Shown here: positions 46,339 to 57,909 of the stretch, in pieces
Layout: each line of letters begins with the position of its first letter
How positions within the stretch are numbered: position 1 is the stretch's first letter
Source of the DNA: Acanthosoma haemorrhoidale
Taxonomy: Eukaryota; Arthropoda; Insecta; Hemiptera; Acanthosomatidae
Length of the DNA stretch: 64,000 bases
Reading direction: 5' to 3'
Assembly (NCBI GenBank): GCA_930367205.1
Contig: OV884012.1
Coordinates: 58,735,239 to 58,799,238, forward strand
The notes under the pieces: model-generated
What the model saw: the letters and a program-made list of their open reading frames with translations, nothing else
Told to the model about the DNA's origin: nothing
The model's database searches: none
Program-made: the position numbers and the translations under genes

Positions 46339-46700
46339 TTGGATGTCTGGCGTCTTCGAAAGACGGACTCCCATGGCACGAAAACTGAGATCTCACCAAT
46401 CTTAGTGACGGTGGCGCCGACTACCAAAATAGAGGACCTCAAGAAAATTTGGAGTATCAATTATGTCCTTTTTAGGGTGGTCCCCCTAAACAGCCACAAT
46501 GCCACAGGTGCCAAGAGTTTAGCCACACTAATAACTATTGTGGCCAAAAAGTCGTCTGTTTTCGTTGTTCGCTAGAACACGCCTTAGGTGAATGTGACAG
46601 GGAAAAAAAGCAAAGTGCTCCAACTGTGGGGGACCTCACGTAGCCTCATACAGTGTGCCCCTACCGTGTAAAGCTACAAGCCGCAGCGGACCAGAACAAT
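46339..46700 (+). pseudogene. LINE J1 ORF1 C-terminal region, copy 2
   Basis: The pre-knuckle domain (VLDVWRLRKTDSHGTKTEIS and ILVTVAPTTKIEDLKK) runs to about 46492, where a frameshift moves the zinc knuckles into another frame. Those read CHRCQEFSHTNNYC, CFRCSLEHALGEC and CSNCGGPH, so three knuckles are present where copy 1 keeps only the first. Confidence 0.7.
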
Positions 46701-46839
46701 ATGCAGCAGCAGATGGGGAAAGCGCCGCTAGCCCACCCAGGAGCAGGAACCAACAGCCTACTAGGAGCAGGAACGAACAGCCATGATCAGGGAATTTATG
46801 TCCGGACTACAGACCGTATTTGCTCAATTGGCACGCCAT

Positions 46840-47598
46840 GGCTAAGTACAAGATGCTTAACTTCAACTTTGACGGTCTGATGGCTATACTCGAAGAAGTC
46901 GAGGTGCTAATAGCGACCTGTCCACACCGGACATCGTTGTGCTCACGGACAAAAGAATTGTGAACTAGAATGTAAGGCTACAGGGTTACTATGTGGTCAT
47001 CGAACGGACCGATGGCTACGGTGGTGTTCTGGTGGCTATACAATACGGCATCACATAGATGAAAGTAGCTGCGCCACTGACTACATTTGATGTCAGGATC
47101 CATCACTTGACGGTGAAGATAAACCTGGGTACACCCATTTATCTCACCGCCAGGTATAAGAGACCGAGGACGTCTCTCCAAGAGCTCTTAGTCCTTCTTA
47201 AAGAGTGCGCTAAGCAAAACAACCACTGGGTTGTCGGAGACTTAAATGCGCGGCATCCCCTGTGGAATAATGGCACCGTCAACCCAGTGGGGAGAGAATT
47301 GGTAAAGGTGCCCTTTAATGTCATTCGCCCCCAGAACTACACCTTTCGTCATAGACGTGACAGTACAATTACCTCCACCTTAGATATCTTACTTACAAAA
47401 CAGCCGCAGAGGATAAGCAATTGTGAGACCCTGGACTTAGTGATGACCGACCACCTGCCAGTATTGTATTCCATTGACGGTAGAGTTGTGATCCCACGTC
47501 CCACGAAGTACGACTATAGTCGAGCCGACTGGGACCTATATCGATCACAACTTTGCCACCAATTGCATACGGTTCATGTTCTCTATAGAGGAAGTTGA
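46840..47598 (+). pseudogene. LINE J1 endonuclease, copy 2
   Basis: The N-terminus (MAKYKMLNFNFDGL near 46840) is followed by frame breaks to 47059. The 179-codon frame 47059-47598 then carries HWVVGDLNARHPLW, STLDILLTKQPQR and LVMTDHLPVLYS with the catalytic Asp-His intact, plus the YDYSRADWDLYRSQL linker. A frameshift at about 47580 leads into the pre-RT linker (47806-48045: MRNWKTALWHERLRGLHGDF). Confidence 0.75.
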
Positions 47599-48045
47599 TT
47601 GGCAGGAAGCTTTCCTGACCGAGGTTATCGTCGATACAGCTGACACTGATTTCCCTAAGTTTATTCCGAAGCCGACCATGCTACAAAAACCCACAGACCA
47701 TATTCTTCGACTTATTGCAATAATTAGAAGAATAACTAGTATATAACAAGTACTCGTCAAGCCAAGAAAGTAGTAAACTCTCTCACCACGCAAATTCGTG
47801 GCTTCATGAGGAATTGGAAAACGGCATTGTGGCATGAACGGCTTCGTGGCTTACATGGCGATTTCCGTAAGTTTTGGAAACTCCTTAAGACCACTACCAA
47901 GAAGGACTCAGGTGTGCGTCTTCATGACGGAGACACCTTCTACACAGCGGAAGAACAGGTGAAAATACTGGCCGACCACTATACCGTAGACAACGCCGGT
48001 AGGACAGGTGACTACCAAACTCCTCAGCAACTGAAGACAAAATAG

Positions 48046-48570
48046 CATGTTTTTCCACTGATAAAAAATAAATAAAGTGATGGACTTCTTTATGTACACG
48101 GACCAGGAAGGGTTCGATTTTAAACAGGGAGAATTTCGTGGTTAGCCCAAAAATAACGTTAGCTTCCAGCAGGTGAGCCAGGAATCCAATGCCTCACATT
48201 TTTTGCATGTCTACTCGGTAATATTATATGGCTAAATGATAAGGTGAGTACTCCTTGTGGTTGAAAGAGTAATAGTTAAAAATTTTAAATATCAAATAAT
48301 CTTAAGTTATTTTCTAGACTTTTTCAAAAAGAGGCGCTTCTTTTTATCTCAGTAATTAGTAATTATCTCAGTTGGTTTGTGCCTTTAAACCTTGATTAAT
48401 TTGGTTCCTCCTAAATCGGGTCTAAGGTAGATTACTCTTAGCTAACATAAATTCTTTTAAAAAGCAAATTTAACACTTGAATTTTATTATTATGAAAGAT
48501 TATGTATGAGTAGATAATAAATGTGCTACAGAAATAGCGATTCTTAGTACTGAGACACCTTGTAAAAATA
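48046..48570. other. Intergenic, no gene seen
   Basis: AT-rich, no features recognised. Confidence 0.45.
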
Positions 48571-49346
48571 CAATGCCCCACAAAAAAAGTGATGAACTTA
48601 GAAAAATTGAATAAATGCCTCATAGTAGAATTATTTTTTTAAAATTAATATTGTAAGTTTTCAGTGAAAGGGGCCCCCAATTAGTCGACAAATTTTTTAA
48701 AACAAAATGATAGTAATACAATTATTTAAAAAATAGTTTTTATGGCAAGTACAACAACGTGGTAGACCTTGTTGTTACTTTAGTGGATGACGGTCAAAGC
48801 AAAGATATTTAGCTGAAACTATTGTTCGAAGAGCAAATACACGTTACCGTCAGAGGCAGGTTTGTGCACTCACAGACCCGGAGATTAGGTCGGCCGCGAG
48901 TTACAGAGCCAAGAGATGACCGGTTTATTGAACTAAACACGCTTCGGAATCGGTTCTCAATTGCTACTGAGACTACTGAATGTCTTCATACAACTGTGGG
49001 AGTAGGCATGTGCAGAAACTGTTAGAAGAAGACTTGCTGGAGTGAATTGAAACCCTCAGAGGCCAGTTTCAGGACGATTGTGGACCAGGGCTACATAGCT
49101 CTAGTGAAAAAAAAACCTTTTGCCTAATATTTAGAGATCAAATACACAAGAAATCAATACCCATTTCCGTATAATTAAAAAAACATAAATTTGTCGAGTA
49201 TTTATTTGGTTTTTCCTTCATATTTAAAGCCCCTTATCACTGAAAACGTTTAACATTAATTAAAAAAGAATTAAAGCCAAAATGATTCTATTAGGAAGCA
49301 AATATTTGAATTTTTGAAAGTGCGACACTTTTTTTGTGGGCCAGTG
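48571..49346 (+). mobile_element. Tc1-type deletion derivative with long TIRs
   Basis: Bounded by TA at 48569-48570 and 49347-49348. The ends are CAATGCCCCACAAAAAAAGT and, inverted, CACTGGCCCACAAAAAAAGT. The similarity continues inward for about 70 bp (AAAAATT, ATATTTGC and TAGAAT words). The 776-bp length reflects loss of most of the transposase. A third end of this family is the solo TIR at 12785. Confidence 0.85.
48750..49095 (+). pseudogene. Tc1-type transposase N-terminal fragment
   Basis: Frames read VVTLVDDGQSKDI and, from 48822, GRFVHSQTRRLGRPRVTEPR then DDRFIELNTLRNRFS, the HTH and linker part of a Tc1-type transposase. No DDE motif follows, and stops occur by 49023. Confidence 0.65.
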
Positions 49347-51381
49347 TATACAATCCCGAGTTTGAATTAATGTATAGTTCATTCTAAAAACAATAATATA
49401 TTAGACTTTTTTTTATATATCCCATTGTTCTGATTTTTGGTTTATAATAATCTAATTTGAGCGATTAAAACGTTTTGTTGTCTATAAGAGCTTTCATTCC
49501 AGCAATAAAGACGATAGTGTAAGTGGGTCACTATTACAGGACTGGCTTGGTTTATGTCGATTTTTTTTCCCTAACGAGAAATAAAATCGAAAAAGGAAAA
49601 ACTTTCAGAGCCTTTTCAAAGCACTTCAAATTTGAATCAAGGTAAGTTGATTATCTACGGGTATATTTTACTAAAATGAACAGCCTTGTATTGAGGTCTT
49701 GTAATGGCCTCAAATAACGTTCATATTCCGTGAAGCCAGGTAATTATACCCATAACAACTAAAGTGTGAATGGTTCCCTAGCTTAGTTAGTGAGCATTTT
49801 GTGTTGTTTATTTACTTCGTTAGGTAATAACACCCTTGTTTCTTGGAATTAGGTCAGAAAGTGTGCTCCTGGAGCTCAGCAATAAATATTACAAGTATCA
49901 TAACCAAGCGATAACACTTTACAACAATAACGTATTTTGAATTAAGCAAAGTGAACTCATAACATATTACCTGAAAAATATTGTGTTATTTGGGAACATG
50001 CATGGAGGTATATGATTATTTTAATAGTAATTTTAGTTTAGCTGACAAAAATTATAATATAATTTGTCTTTAGTGGTTGGCCCAAAATAATATTGGGCTA
50101 CACATATGGTGAATTAAAATGAAACACCACAATCGTAAATATATGTCGTGGTGGAAACCTTAATACTTTTTATGCGAACATTTTAAACAAATTATTAAAA
50201 AAATATACTGTTAATCTTTATAATTAAATTTTGGAAAATAGGAAACTTTTAGGTTGTTATTTTTATTTATTAGATGCTTAAATAAAATACCAGGTTCTGA
50301 TTTCTTTAAAAGTAGATATAGATTATTATTTTTTCTCCAGCTAATTATGTAACCTTTCCTTAATGGTTTGTTTGTATTTCAACATTTTCATCGTTTTTCC
50401 AAATTTTTAAAGTACGTATGTTTATATAAATCAAATTTATGAACTAGATTCTGTTTTAATTATTGTTCAATTATATCCAACAACCCATACCCATAATACT
50501 ATAATTAAAATTTATTTTTACAGGAATGGGACCAATGCTATGGATCTCAGGTTAGTATTTTTACTAAATTTATTGTGTTGGTTGTTCCTATCCTTATATT
50601 TACATCAATCAATAAATGTATTTATTTAGTATACGTTAGTATAAAGATTAGAAAAAAAAATTTAAAGGTCATACATCTTAGAGTTCAGTTTCTGCTGGAT
50701 AGGTTGCCCTAGATGAAAGGAGACTCCACCTGAAGATAATTGTAGACGGTTAAAATATCTCTTTGTCAGTTCTCCTATACGTTGAGATATTGGAGGCATT
50801 TCAAATTCTATGATGAATTTGGCATTCCTGATGAACCATGGTGGCTCCCAGTGCTAGCCAGAGTATTTTTGAGCCTTGTCCTGAAAGACTTGTATTACCG
50901 AACAGGACAGGTCCGAGGAAATTATAATTATAGTCATTGAATGGTTACAATGAAAAACATTTATAAAAAACACAGTACAAACTGTCCCATGCAGCGCCAG
51001 GTGATTATGCCAGTACCAAATAAAAAAAATGCATAAATGAATAAGAGTGGGTAACGTTCGCTAATAACTTTAACGAAGGAGAAAATGAAAAATTAGGAGG
51101 TTATTACTTGGGAGGAAAAGTGAATGAATAGATTCATGAATGGATTAAATTAAGAGAAAGATAATATCACATAATATTACTTATATTCTATGAATTATTA
51201 ATGTGAAGAGAAACAAGGTAAAAATCTGGATTTGAAGTTGGAGAGATATATATTATGGAATATTATATATGTATACGTATATTGTAGTTTGTGGCATAGC
51301 TCTGAAAAGTATCGGGCATATAGACAACTAGATATGTTAAAAGGGTTATAGATTGTGGAGGCTGATTTGAATTAGAGAAGC
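49347..51381. other. Intergenic, one possible microexon
   Basis: AT-rich. The only feature that stands out is a short GC-richer island at 50524-50550 framed by splice-site-like sequence. Confidence 0.45.
50524..50550 (+). other. Candidate 27-nt microexon (weak)
   Basis: TTTATTTTTACAG precedes and GTTAGT follows a 27-nt segment (GAATGGGACC...GATCTCAG) that is open in at least one frame and a multiple of three. The segment is clearly less AT-rich than its surroundings. No neighbouring exon is visible. Confidence 0.25.
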
Positions 51382-51850
51382 TTTTTTTCTTTATTTTTTT
51401 TTCTTTCTAAACCCCTGGAGTTTAATACAATACGTGAAAAACGAACAAAATAAATGAACAAGATATACAGTTCTCTCCTCATTCTGCTATGCGCAGATGC
51501 ATTTGAAGGAGGCTGGGTTACATAAATTAGATTTGACGTTAAAAATTAAAAACATGTATGCAATTCTAGGTGATGGGGCTCAAACTAAATGTGGGAGAAA
51601 AAACTTACGAACTGAAACCTAAACCTAGAATTTAAGACTAAAGCGTTCCAGCCGCGACAGCGTCCTGCCATCGTTGGGGGAACGGAGCGGGGGTTATAGT
51701 GTTAAACACCGGGTTTTTCAGGTATTGAAGGGAGTCGAAAAATTTGATATGTCTACGTTGGATGAATTCATCCACAGTAGGCAAATCAAAGATCTCGTGA
51801 AGCTCACTGAAAGGTAATTAAGGTTTTCTAGCCGTAATGGTACAACAAAG
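51382..51850 (-). mobile_element. LINE J3-related 3' fragment
   Basis: A T tract at 51382-51412 is the poly-A tail on the minus strand. A frame on the minus strand reads EIFDLPTVDEFIQRRHIKFF and DSLQYLKNPVFNT, ending QDAVAAGTL and a stop near 51646. It parallels the C-terminus of the J3 copy at 55547 (TIQDFIKRRHIKFFDSL). The 5' end near 51850 is approximate. The 139-bp insert at 5191-5329 has a related 3' end. Confidence 0.75.
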
Positions 51851-52394
51851 GAGGGATCGAAGGAGGTATTAGTGACTGGCTGAAGGTTAAACCAGTTGAA
51901 GTGTTGGTGATTTAACTAACAACACTGCAGAATCGGACCTTAAGGGTATTCGGTGTAGAACTTTCCACGTAATAAATGCCCTACGGAGAGAATATGATGA
52001 GCTCGTTACGCTGACGGCTGAGGGCTCGGAGGGGCGTGCCGGGATTGTCCCTTCAACTTGGTAGATGGCAGTAGATGACACTCGACCACTCACTGGTTCT
52101 CTCAGCTTACTTTTGTGTTCATTTTTAGATTGCAATTCTTACACCAAGAAACTATAAGCTATCTCAAATAATGCACAAAACATAAATTATAAAAACAGTA
52201 CTTTCTTTACAATTTGAATGACATAAAAATCAAACATTTAATAAAAAAATTTGAATCGCAGTTTCGTTTAGCACATAATAGTCGCATACATTGTAATGAT
52301 ATTTTACTAAATTGATTTATTAGAAGTATGAAAGTGTTTATGGCCTGTGCAGGTACCAAAGGCTTACTCCTGGACCTTTTGGGGACACAATTCT
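51851..52394. other. Unassigned stretch
   Basis: A minus-strand frame of 82 codons (51887-52135) has non-random looking text (EPVSGRVSSTAIYQVEGTIP) but no recognised family. It may be more LINE sequence. The rest is AT-rich. Confidence 0.35.
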
Positions 52395-52594
52395 ATGCCG
52401 GGTTCCCACGGGGCGTAAATCACGCCCATTATTGATAAACTTAATACGGATTAAGGGAATTCATTTTGTTTTCACAATTGGCGGGAAATACCAAATCGCA
52501 TGAACGGTTCACGACTCCGTACGGTTAATACACCCGTATTAAGTCTATCAATAATACACACTTTCGTGATTTACGCTCCGTGGGCACCCTGCAT
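52395..52594. mobile_element. 200-bp MITE with about 55-bp TIRs
   Basis: The left end ATGCCGGGTTCCCACGG and GCGTAAATCACG pairs with the right end (inverted) ATGCAGGGTGCCCACGG and GCGTAAATCACG. Further inward, TATTGATAAACTTAATACGG pairs with a TATTGATAGACTTAATACGG match. The middle has no coding capacity. Target duplication is unclear (TCT and TAT outside the ends). The superfamily is not assigned. Confidence 0.85.
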
Positions 52595-53850
52595 TATGAA
52601 GGCTAGTTAGTAGGGTAGTATGTACAGATTGACCAGTCAAAGTAACTCTTCTTTCTGCCAAAGGAACCTACTTCGTGTGAATTAAGTTTTAGTGTTTATT
52701 TTAGAGTTGTTTTGAGATATCAGAGGTGCCTGATATTTCTTTAGTACTCACGTCCTTGCTTCTTAATATCCATTTATCCAATGATCACCGCATTAGCAGA
52801 TTAAGCTAGAACGTCAAACAAGACACGCGAATTAATTATACATTGTTGAAACTATTTATTGCTTCATCGTTTAATTTTTTTTCTTCTTTCATAGCCCCTT
52901 TAAATTTCCAGATAACTACATATAATTATAGATCCTCAGGTGAATCTATTTACAAATTATTTTGTATTTCCTGTAGCATCACTACATCATATACAGGTTT
53001 TGTCATTTTATAGAAATTATATAATGAATAAACAAGTATAATGATATACATTATACGTGACTGGACTAAACTGACTAATTTAATTTTATATTGAAAAATT
53101 ATTCATAACTAGTGGAAACAAGTATTTTAATGGGAGTTTATGGTGTATTTGACAAAATTCTTTGAAATCGCTTTCACAGGAAATAATCTGTCAATGATAA
53201 GTCATTGAAATATGAATTAATATTGTTTGTACTGCTTCTTGATACTTTTTTCCTACAATTAAAATCAAAATAAAGTAGAATAAACCAGTTTTCATCATAA
53301 AAATGTATAGGTAGTCTGATTTAATAGTACAAATATAGCATTTGTAGGGAATTCAGGTTATTACGTTTAGTTACTTTTGGGAAGGAAAAGCTCATTAGTC
53401 AAACCACTTCACTTGTAAGTAACTTAATGAGTCCACTTGGCACACAATGTTAATTGTTCTGTGGTTGACAAGGGCGCCTGCGCCTCGCGTGAGTCGAGGA
53501 TGGAGCCTTCCCATGGATTAGGATTTACAGAGAAACGGAAATAAATATTAATTAATTAAGCAGACTGATCGATATTTCAACCTGTGGAACTGGTTACTGA
53601 ACTGGCACGACTATGGGAATCTTTCATATAAATGTAAACAGAAAATCTCTAGCTTTAATTATAGGAAATGTTAGTATAAGTTATTTTCCGAAAAACGGAA
53701 ATTTTTCCGCAAGGTAAGGTCGATCAAATTATTATGCATTACGCTGGACTCTTCTTACTGAAAGGTAATCAAAGGTTACGCTGATAGAAAGGCTCTATAA
53801 AGAATAAAAACAAGGAATTACATAAGCTAAGGAATTCACAGACTTTGAAA
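52595..53850. other. Intergenic, no gene seen
   Basis: AT-rich. A GC-rich patch with GGCGCCTGCGCC lies near 53471. Confidence 0.45.
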
Positions 53851-53860
53851 GAGCAGCAAT

Positions 53861-53985
53861 TTTTTTTTTTTTCTACTGCAATTGTGCATTCATTTCTTAA
53901 CAAAAAAAAATCAATAAATATTGAGCTTACACAGCGTTTCTGACGATGATGGGGGGAGGGTATGGAAAACGGGTTGTCGGCAACG
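53861..53985 (-). mobile_element. Short retroposed insertion with poly-A tail and 10-bp TSD
   Basis: GAGCAGCAAT occurs at 53851-53860 and 53986-53995. The insert begins with T residues (the tail on the minus strand) and is 125 bp. The body, with a C-rich (G-rich on plus) word near 53950, matches nothing else I know in the window. It is a 5'-truncated LINE, SINE or processed transcript. Confidence 0.75.
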
Positions 53986-53995
53986 GAGCAGCAAT

Positions 53996-55141
53996 AGCCT
54001 CGCCATTTTTTTTTTATTATTTTGTTTACATAAATAATACAATAAATTATATATGAACATATACAATAACTACATCAAGGTAATAAAAGTAATATACAAT
54101 TAAAAACAAGAGGTATTTACATAAGATTTAGTCAGCTTATATCATTTCAGCCATACTGTAGTACTTACACTAATTAAAGAGTTATGAAAACAACAAGTAG
54201 ATTATCATTTGTTCATGATATCATTATAGAACCCGAATCGAATTTTATAGAGATAGTTTTTGTTGTGCACAAAAATTTTACTGCTTGTTGTTGTATTTTC
54301 ATTTATGGTTTAAAACTAAGAACGATAAATATTCTTCTGCTTCTGTCTTCTGATCACTCCTGTTACACTGAGAGACAAAATCCGATCGCACTGTACCTGT
54401 TTCAAAATAGAGCCTCTCCCTTCAAGCTCGGAAATCATACTCACGGAACAAATATATCGTGATAGAGGAAGGAGAGTTATTGGATAAACCAGCTAACCGT
54501 TGAGCCTTTGTCAATTGTATCAGTCGTTGATGAATACATGTTTACAGTTCAAACACTAGGCTAAGCAAACATCGCGCCACCGCAAATATCAGTTCAAAGC
54601 ACCGCCAATGACGAAACTCAACGCTCGCTGAATAACGTCGGTTTTGGCATTGATAAACTGCCAAGGCTATGTTAACGAAGTGTCGTTTTAATTTAAATTA
54701 AATTAATTAAGTGGCGTAAAGTTTGTTCTATTCCGAGAAATATCTCTTGGTAACCCAAGTGCAACTGGCTTGATGAAACAAAGCTCTGTTAAAAATTTTC
54801 TATCGCAATGACACGTTAAAACATATTGTTGCTTGCTGCTCCACTCTTAATGTGGAACTTAAATATAACAGACAACTTTTATTTTTCTATATACTGCAGT
54901 ACCTATTGCATAGTTATATATTAAGGGTATGTATAAATGTATAATATGTGATACAAAGCTATACCTATAAAATAGACTCATTTTTATGTTTCCCAATGAG
55001 GTGATACCAGGTTGCTTATATTGGACATATTATGTAGTATTTTTTTTTACAATAATTACACTTAGACGAACATGAGTATTTATTGAACCCATATGTCTAA
55101 CTTCTTTACTGCATTCATTTTCTACCATAGAAATGCACGAC
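53996..55141. other. Intergenic, no gene seen
   Basis: A T tract at 54006-54015 may mark another minus-strand tail. The 92-codon frame at 54184-54462 has no recognised domain. Confidence 0.45.
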
Positions 55142-55546
55142 ACAACAGACCCTTTTTTTTTTTTTTTTTTTTTTCTTAGCTCTCAAACTTATAAAAATAG
55201 GATGTGGGAAAAATAAAGAAAAATTATTTTGGGCTAATAAGTGCCTTTCACTAAGGGGAGTCCCCCATTTGAAGGATGTATGAGAAGGATACAGGGTGTG
55301 GAATGCCTAAAAAGGCGGATGGAATCAGGAAGGTAGTGAGAGTCTACCAAGGGTTGAGCCTAGGGTCACCTAGGCAATGGATTGTAGTCGGCCAGGCAAA
55401 GCCTGGCCCGCCCCGGCAGGGGCCTGACATGAGTCAGCCTCTCGGCCGGAAGGTCGACCCTGCTTACGCAGGTAGATGGGGTCATTGTGGCTTCGGTTGA
55501 GTCGGCCGGGAGATCAGCCTCGATATCTCGGCTGGGTGTAGTTCGT

Positions 55547-57232
55547 TCAGTCATCGGGTTCAATGACGTCGATCATCCTCCAGGCTTCGGCGGTCCAGCA
55601 GTGCTTCCATCTGACGGGCATTGGTGGTGGTTGAAGGTCGGAGAATAGTGGGTTGTGGCTATGTCTGAGTGAGTCAAAAAATTTGATGTGCCTTCTCTTG
55701 ATAAAATCTTGAATGGTGAGCACTTCGATTTTTTTATGCATCTCGTCTGCCTCCATTCGGTCGAACGGGGTATGTTTGAGGGAGGTGCGGAGAACTCTGT
55801 TCTGAAATTGCTGGAGCGTTTGGAGAGTGTTAGGAGTCAGATACTTGAAGAGAGGGGTCCCATACATCAAAGCAGGTCTTAGGACGCTCTGGTATATCAG
55901 CAGCTTGAGGCGTACCGATAAAGCCGGGCTGTGAAGTAGGTGTCCGAGGCTGAAGAATTTCTTCCTAACACTCTTTAATTTCTTGCCGAGATGCGTTGTG
56001 AACGACAAGTGCCTACCGAGGGTAATCCCAAGGTAGCACAGCTTGTTGCTTACAGGGCACTCTTTGCCGTCTAAGACGAAGGATTTCGAGAGCTTCTTTT
56101 TTCCGGATTTGTAACTGAATATAATTCCTTGCGTCTTGGCCGGGTTTACTTGAATGTGGACGGCATCGAGTTTCTCGGAGATCCGTTGACTAGCGCTCTC
56201 AGCGAATTTCAGGGCTCTGGAGGGATTGATGCTAGTGCTGTAAACACCTATATCGTCTGCATACGCGGATACCTCGCAGTTGGGGTATGAGGCTCCTACG
56301 ATGTGGGCGGTGTAAATGTTGAACAGCAGGGGGCCTAGCACCGATCCTTGGGGGACACCGACAGTGTAGTTTCTTCGGGTCGTAGACGTAGTGCCTATAC
56401 GAACCGAAAAAGTTCTGCCTGTAAGGTAGGATCTTATCAGGTTCTGCAGCTGATCCGAGAATTCGTATTCCCTCAGACGTTGGAGTAGGATGTAGTGGTC
56501 CACAGAGTCGAAAGCTTTCGAACAGTCCAGAGAACTCATAGTGGTAGCTCTGTTGCTCCGGACGTTCGATGCGACGTGGTGTTGCAATCTCGCCAGGTTG
56601 TTGTTCGCGCTTAAGCCTGTGCTGAAACCAGTCTGCTCTGGTGGGATGACTTCTTGTGACTCGCAGTGCCCGGAGAGATGTACGTGGATGATTCTCTCGA
56701 ACAGCTTCGAGAGTTGAGTAAGCAGACTGATGGGGCGGTAATGAGATGGCTCATAACCGCTTTTCGCTGGTTTCAGAAGGGGGACCACTACAGCGTGCTT
56801 CCAGTTCTGGGGGAAATAGTGCAGCCTGAAGCAGGAGTTCAACACGTTCGTTATGAATGAGATTCCTTTCCTCGGCAGCTGCTTGAGTAGGATGTTCTGG
56901 ATGGAATCCTGACATGGGGCCTTCTTGCCGGTCGTTCTTCGAATGAATGCAGCGCATTGCCGGTGTGAGGTGTAGATTTCGGTAGTGGTGGGGAGGGTGG
57001 GGGAGGGGGAGTCGAGGGCTCCTATTGGCCGTCCCTGGCCACGACAGACTTCCTCATAATGGGCCGCCAAGATGTCCGCTTGTTCGGTGGTGGGAATGAA
57101 CTGCCCGTTCACGGCCAGCCTTACACCGTTCTTTTTGGACCTGCAGGTCTTCACAAGCTTCCACAATTGCTTGTGGTCACCGTGGAGACTGGTGAGGCGA
57201 TCTTCCAAAATCGAATTTTTCCACTGGGCCAT
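55547..57232 (-). CDS. LINE J3 reverse transcriptase (561-codon open frame)
   Basis: This is the C-terminal two thirds of ORF2. From the Met at 57232 it reads the pre-RT linker (SLHGDHKQLWKLVKTCRSKK) and then the RT blocks: GKKAPCQDSIQNILLKQLPR, HYRPISLLTQLSKLFERII, SLDCSKAFDSVDHYILLQRL, GVPQGSVLGPLLFNIYTAHI, the intact active site AYADDIGVYSTS near 56258-56293, then VNPAKTQGIIFS and LCYLGITLGRHLSF. The thumb and C-terminal part end VIEPDD with a stop at 55547. Met 57232 is only the first Met in the frame. In an intact element the frame would join the endonuclease upstream, so this is part of a polyprotein and not a separate gene. Confidence 0.88.
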   Translation of the reverse strand: MAQWKNSILEDRLTSLHGDHKQLWKLVKTCRSKKNGVRLAVNGQFIPTTEQADILAAHYEEVCRGQGRPIGALDSPSPTLPTTTEIYTSHRQCAAFIRRTTGKKAPCQDSIQNILLKQLPRKGISFITNVLNSCFRLHYFPQNWKHAVVVPLLKPAKSGYEPSHYRPISLLTQLSKLFERIIHVHLSGHCESQEVIPPEQTGFSTGLSANNNLARLQHHVASNVRSNRATTMSSLDCSKAFDSVDHYILLQRLREYEFSDQLQNLIRSYLTGRTFSVRIGTTSTTRRNYTVGVPQGSVLGPLLFNIYTAHIVGASYPNCEVSAYADDIGVYSTSINPSRALKFAESASQRISEKLDAVHIQVNPAKTQGIIFSYKSGKKKLSKSFVLDGKECPVSNKLCYLGITLGRHLSFTTHLGKKLKSVRKKFFSLGHLLHSPALSVRLKLLIYQSVLRPALMYGTPLFKYLTPNTLQTLQQFQNRVLRTSLKHTPFDRMEADEMHKKIEVLTIQDFIKRRHIKFFDSLRHSHNPLFSDLQPPPMPVRWKHCWTAEAWRMIDVIEPDD

Positions 57233-57317
57233 CAGGGACTTAACTTGGTTTGTGAGAGCATTTAAAACCGTTTTTAAGTCCCTGTTTTTGGTCCTAAACC
57301 ACCTGTTCTTGATGTTA

Positions 57318-57909
57318 TTACGCTGTCTTATGTCTAATCAGCTGTAGGATGTGATCCGGAGGTTTTCTCAGAGAAGGGGGCTTCGGAGAAAATTTCGGGA
57401 TCGATGCATTGGCAGCTCGATCGATGACGTCCTGTAGCTGATAGATAGCGTAATCTATGTCCCAAGTGTGTCTCAGGGGCGTGATTGTGGGACACTCGGT
57501 CTTAATGAGATGCTTGTAGAGGTCCCATTTGGCCTCATTGTACCTGTACCTAGAAGCAGGCGGCTTTGGCATGTCGCCTTCTAGTTCATAGAGAACAGGC
57601 CGATGGTCGGAGGTGGTGAAATCTAAGGCCGAGCATCCGGTGACCCGGTGTGGCTGTTGTGTCAGGAGCAGATCAGGCGTGGAGGTTCTGTCTGGGTTAG
57701 CGAAATGACGGAAGGTCGGCAATCCTGGGTGGATGACGGTAAATGGAGTTTTAGTGATGTAACGGCCTAGGGCGTTTGCCTTAGTACTGCTCCACCAGCT
57801 GTGGTTCGCATTTATGTCACCCACGATGACGTGCCTCCGGTCATGAGCTATCGTAGTGAGCAGGAGCTTATACGGGTCGCAGACGGCTTTCGGTGTTGTA
57901 TGTAGAAAT
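57318..57909 (-). pseudogene. LINE J3 endonuclease domain, 5'-truncated
   Basis: The frame has HVIVGDINANHSWWSS, STPDLLLTQQPHRV and DFTTSDHRPVLYELEG, all with expected catalytic residues, then the FSPKPPSLRKPPDHIL linker. A one-base shift near 57330 moves the downstream text (NNIKNRWFRTKNRDLKTV) into the RT frame. The N-terminal endonuclease is missing because the insertion is truncated. The open frame to 58016 beyond 57909 is flanking DNA. Confidence 0.85.

Larger units (their letters stand above)
46312..48045 (+). mobile_element. LINE J1 copy 2, truncated at both ends
   Basis: It aligns with J1 copy 1 from about 5586 to 6764. It keeps the segment missing from copy 1 (the rest of the zinc knuckles, the ORF1 end and the endonuclease start, about 46540-47085). 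It stops abruptly near 48040 in the early RT, just before the RT core blocks. Both ends are abrupt with no poly-A, so this is a deletion or recombination fragment, not a simple 5' truncation. Confidence 0.8.
55153..57909 (-). mobile_element. Jockey-type LINE, family J3, 5'-truncated, with 11-bp TSD
   Basis: The insertion starts with a T tract of about 20 at 55153 (poly-A tail on the minus strand) and ends within the endonuclease at 57909. ACAACAGACCC flanks it exactly at 55142-55152 and 57910-57920. The 3' UTR (about 55175-55546) is GC-rich. The RT frame is open, and only a frameshift near 57330 splits it from the endonuclease. It looks like the youngest LINE in the window. Confidence 0.93.
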
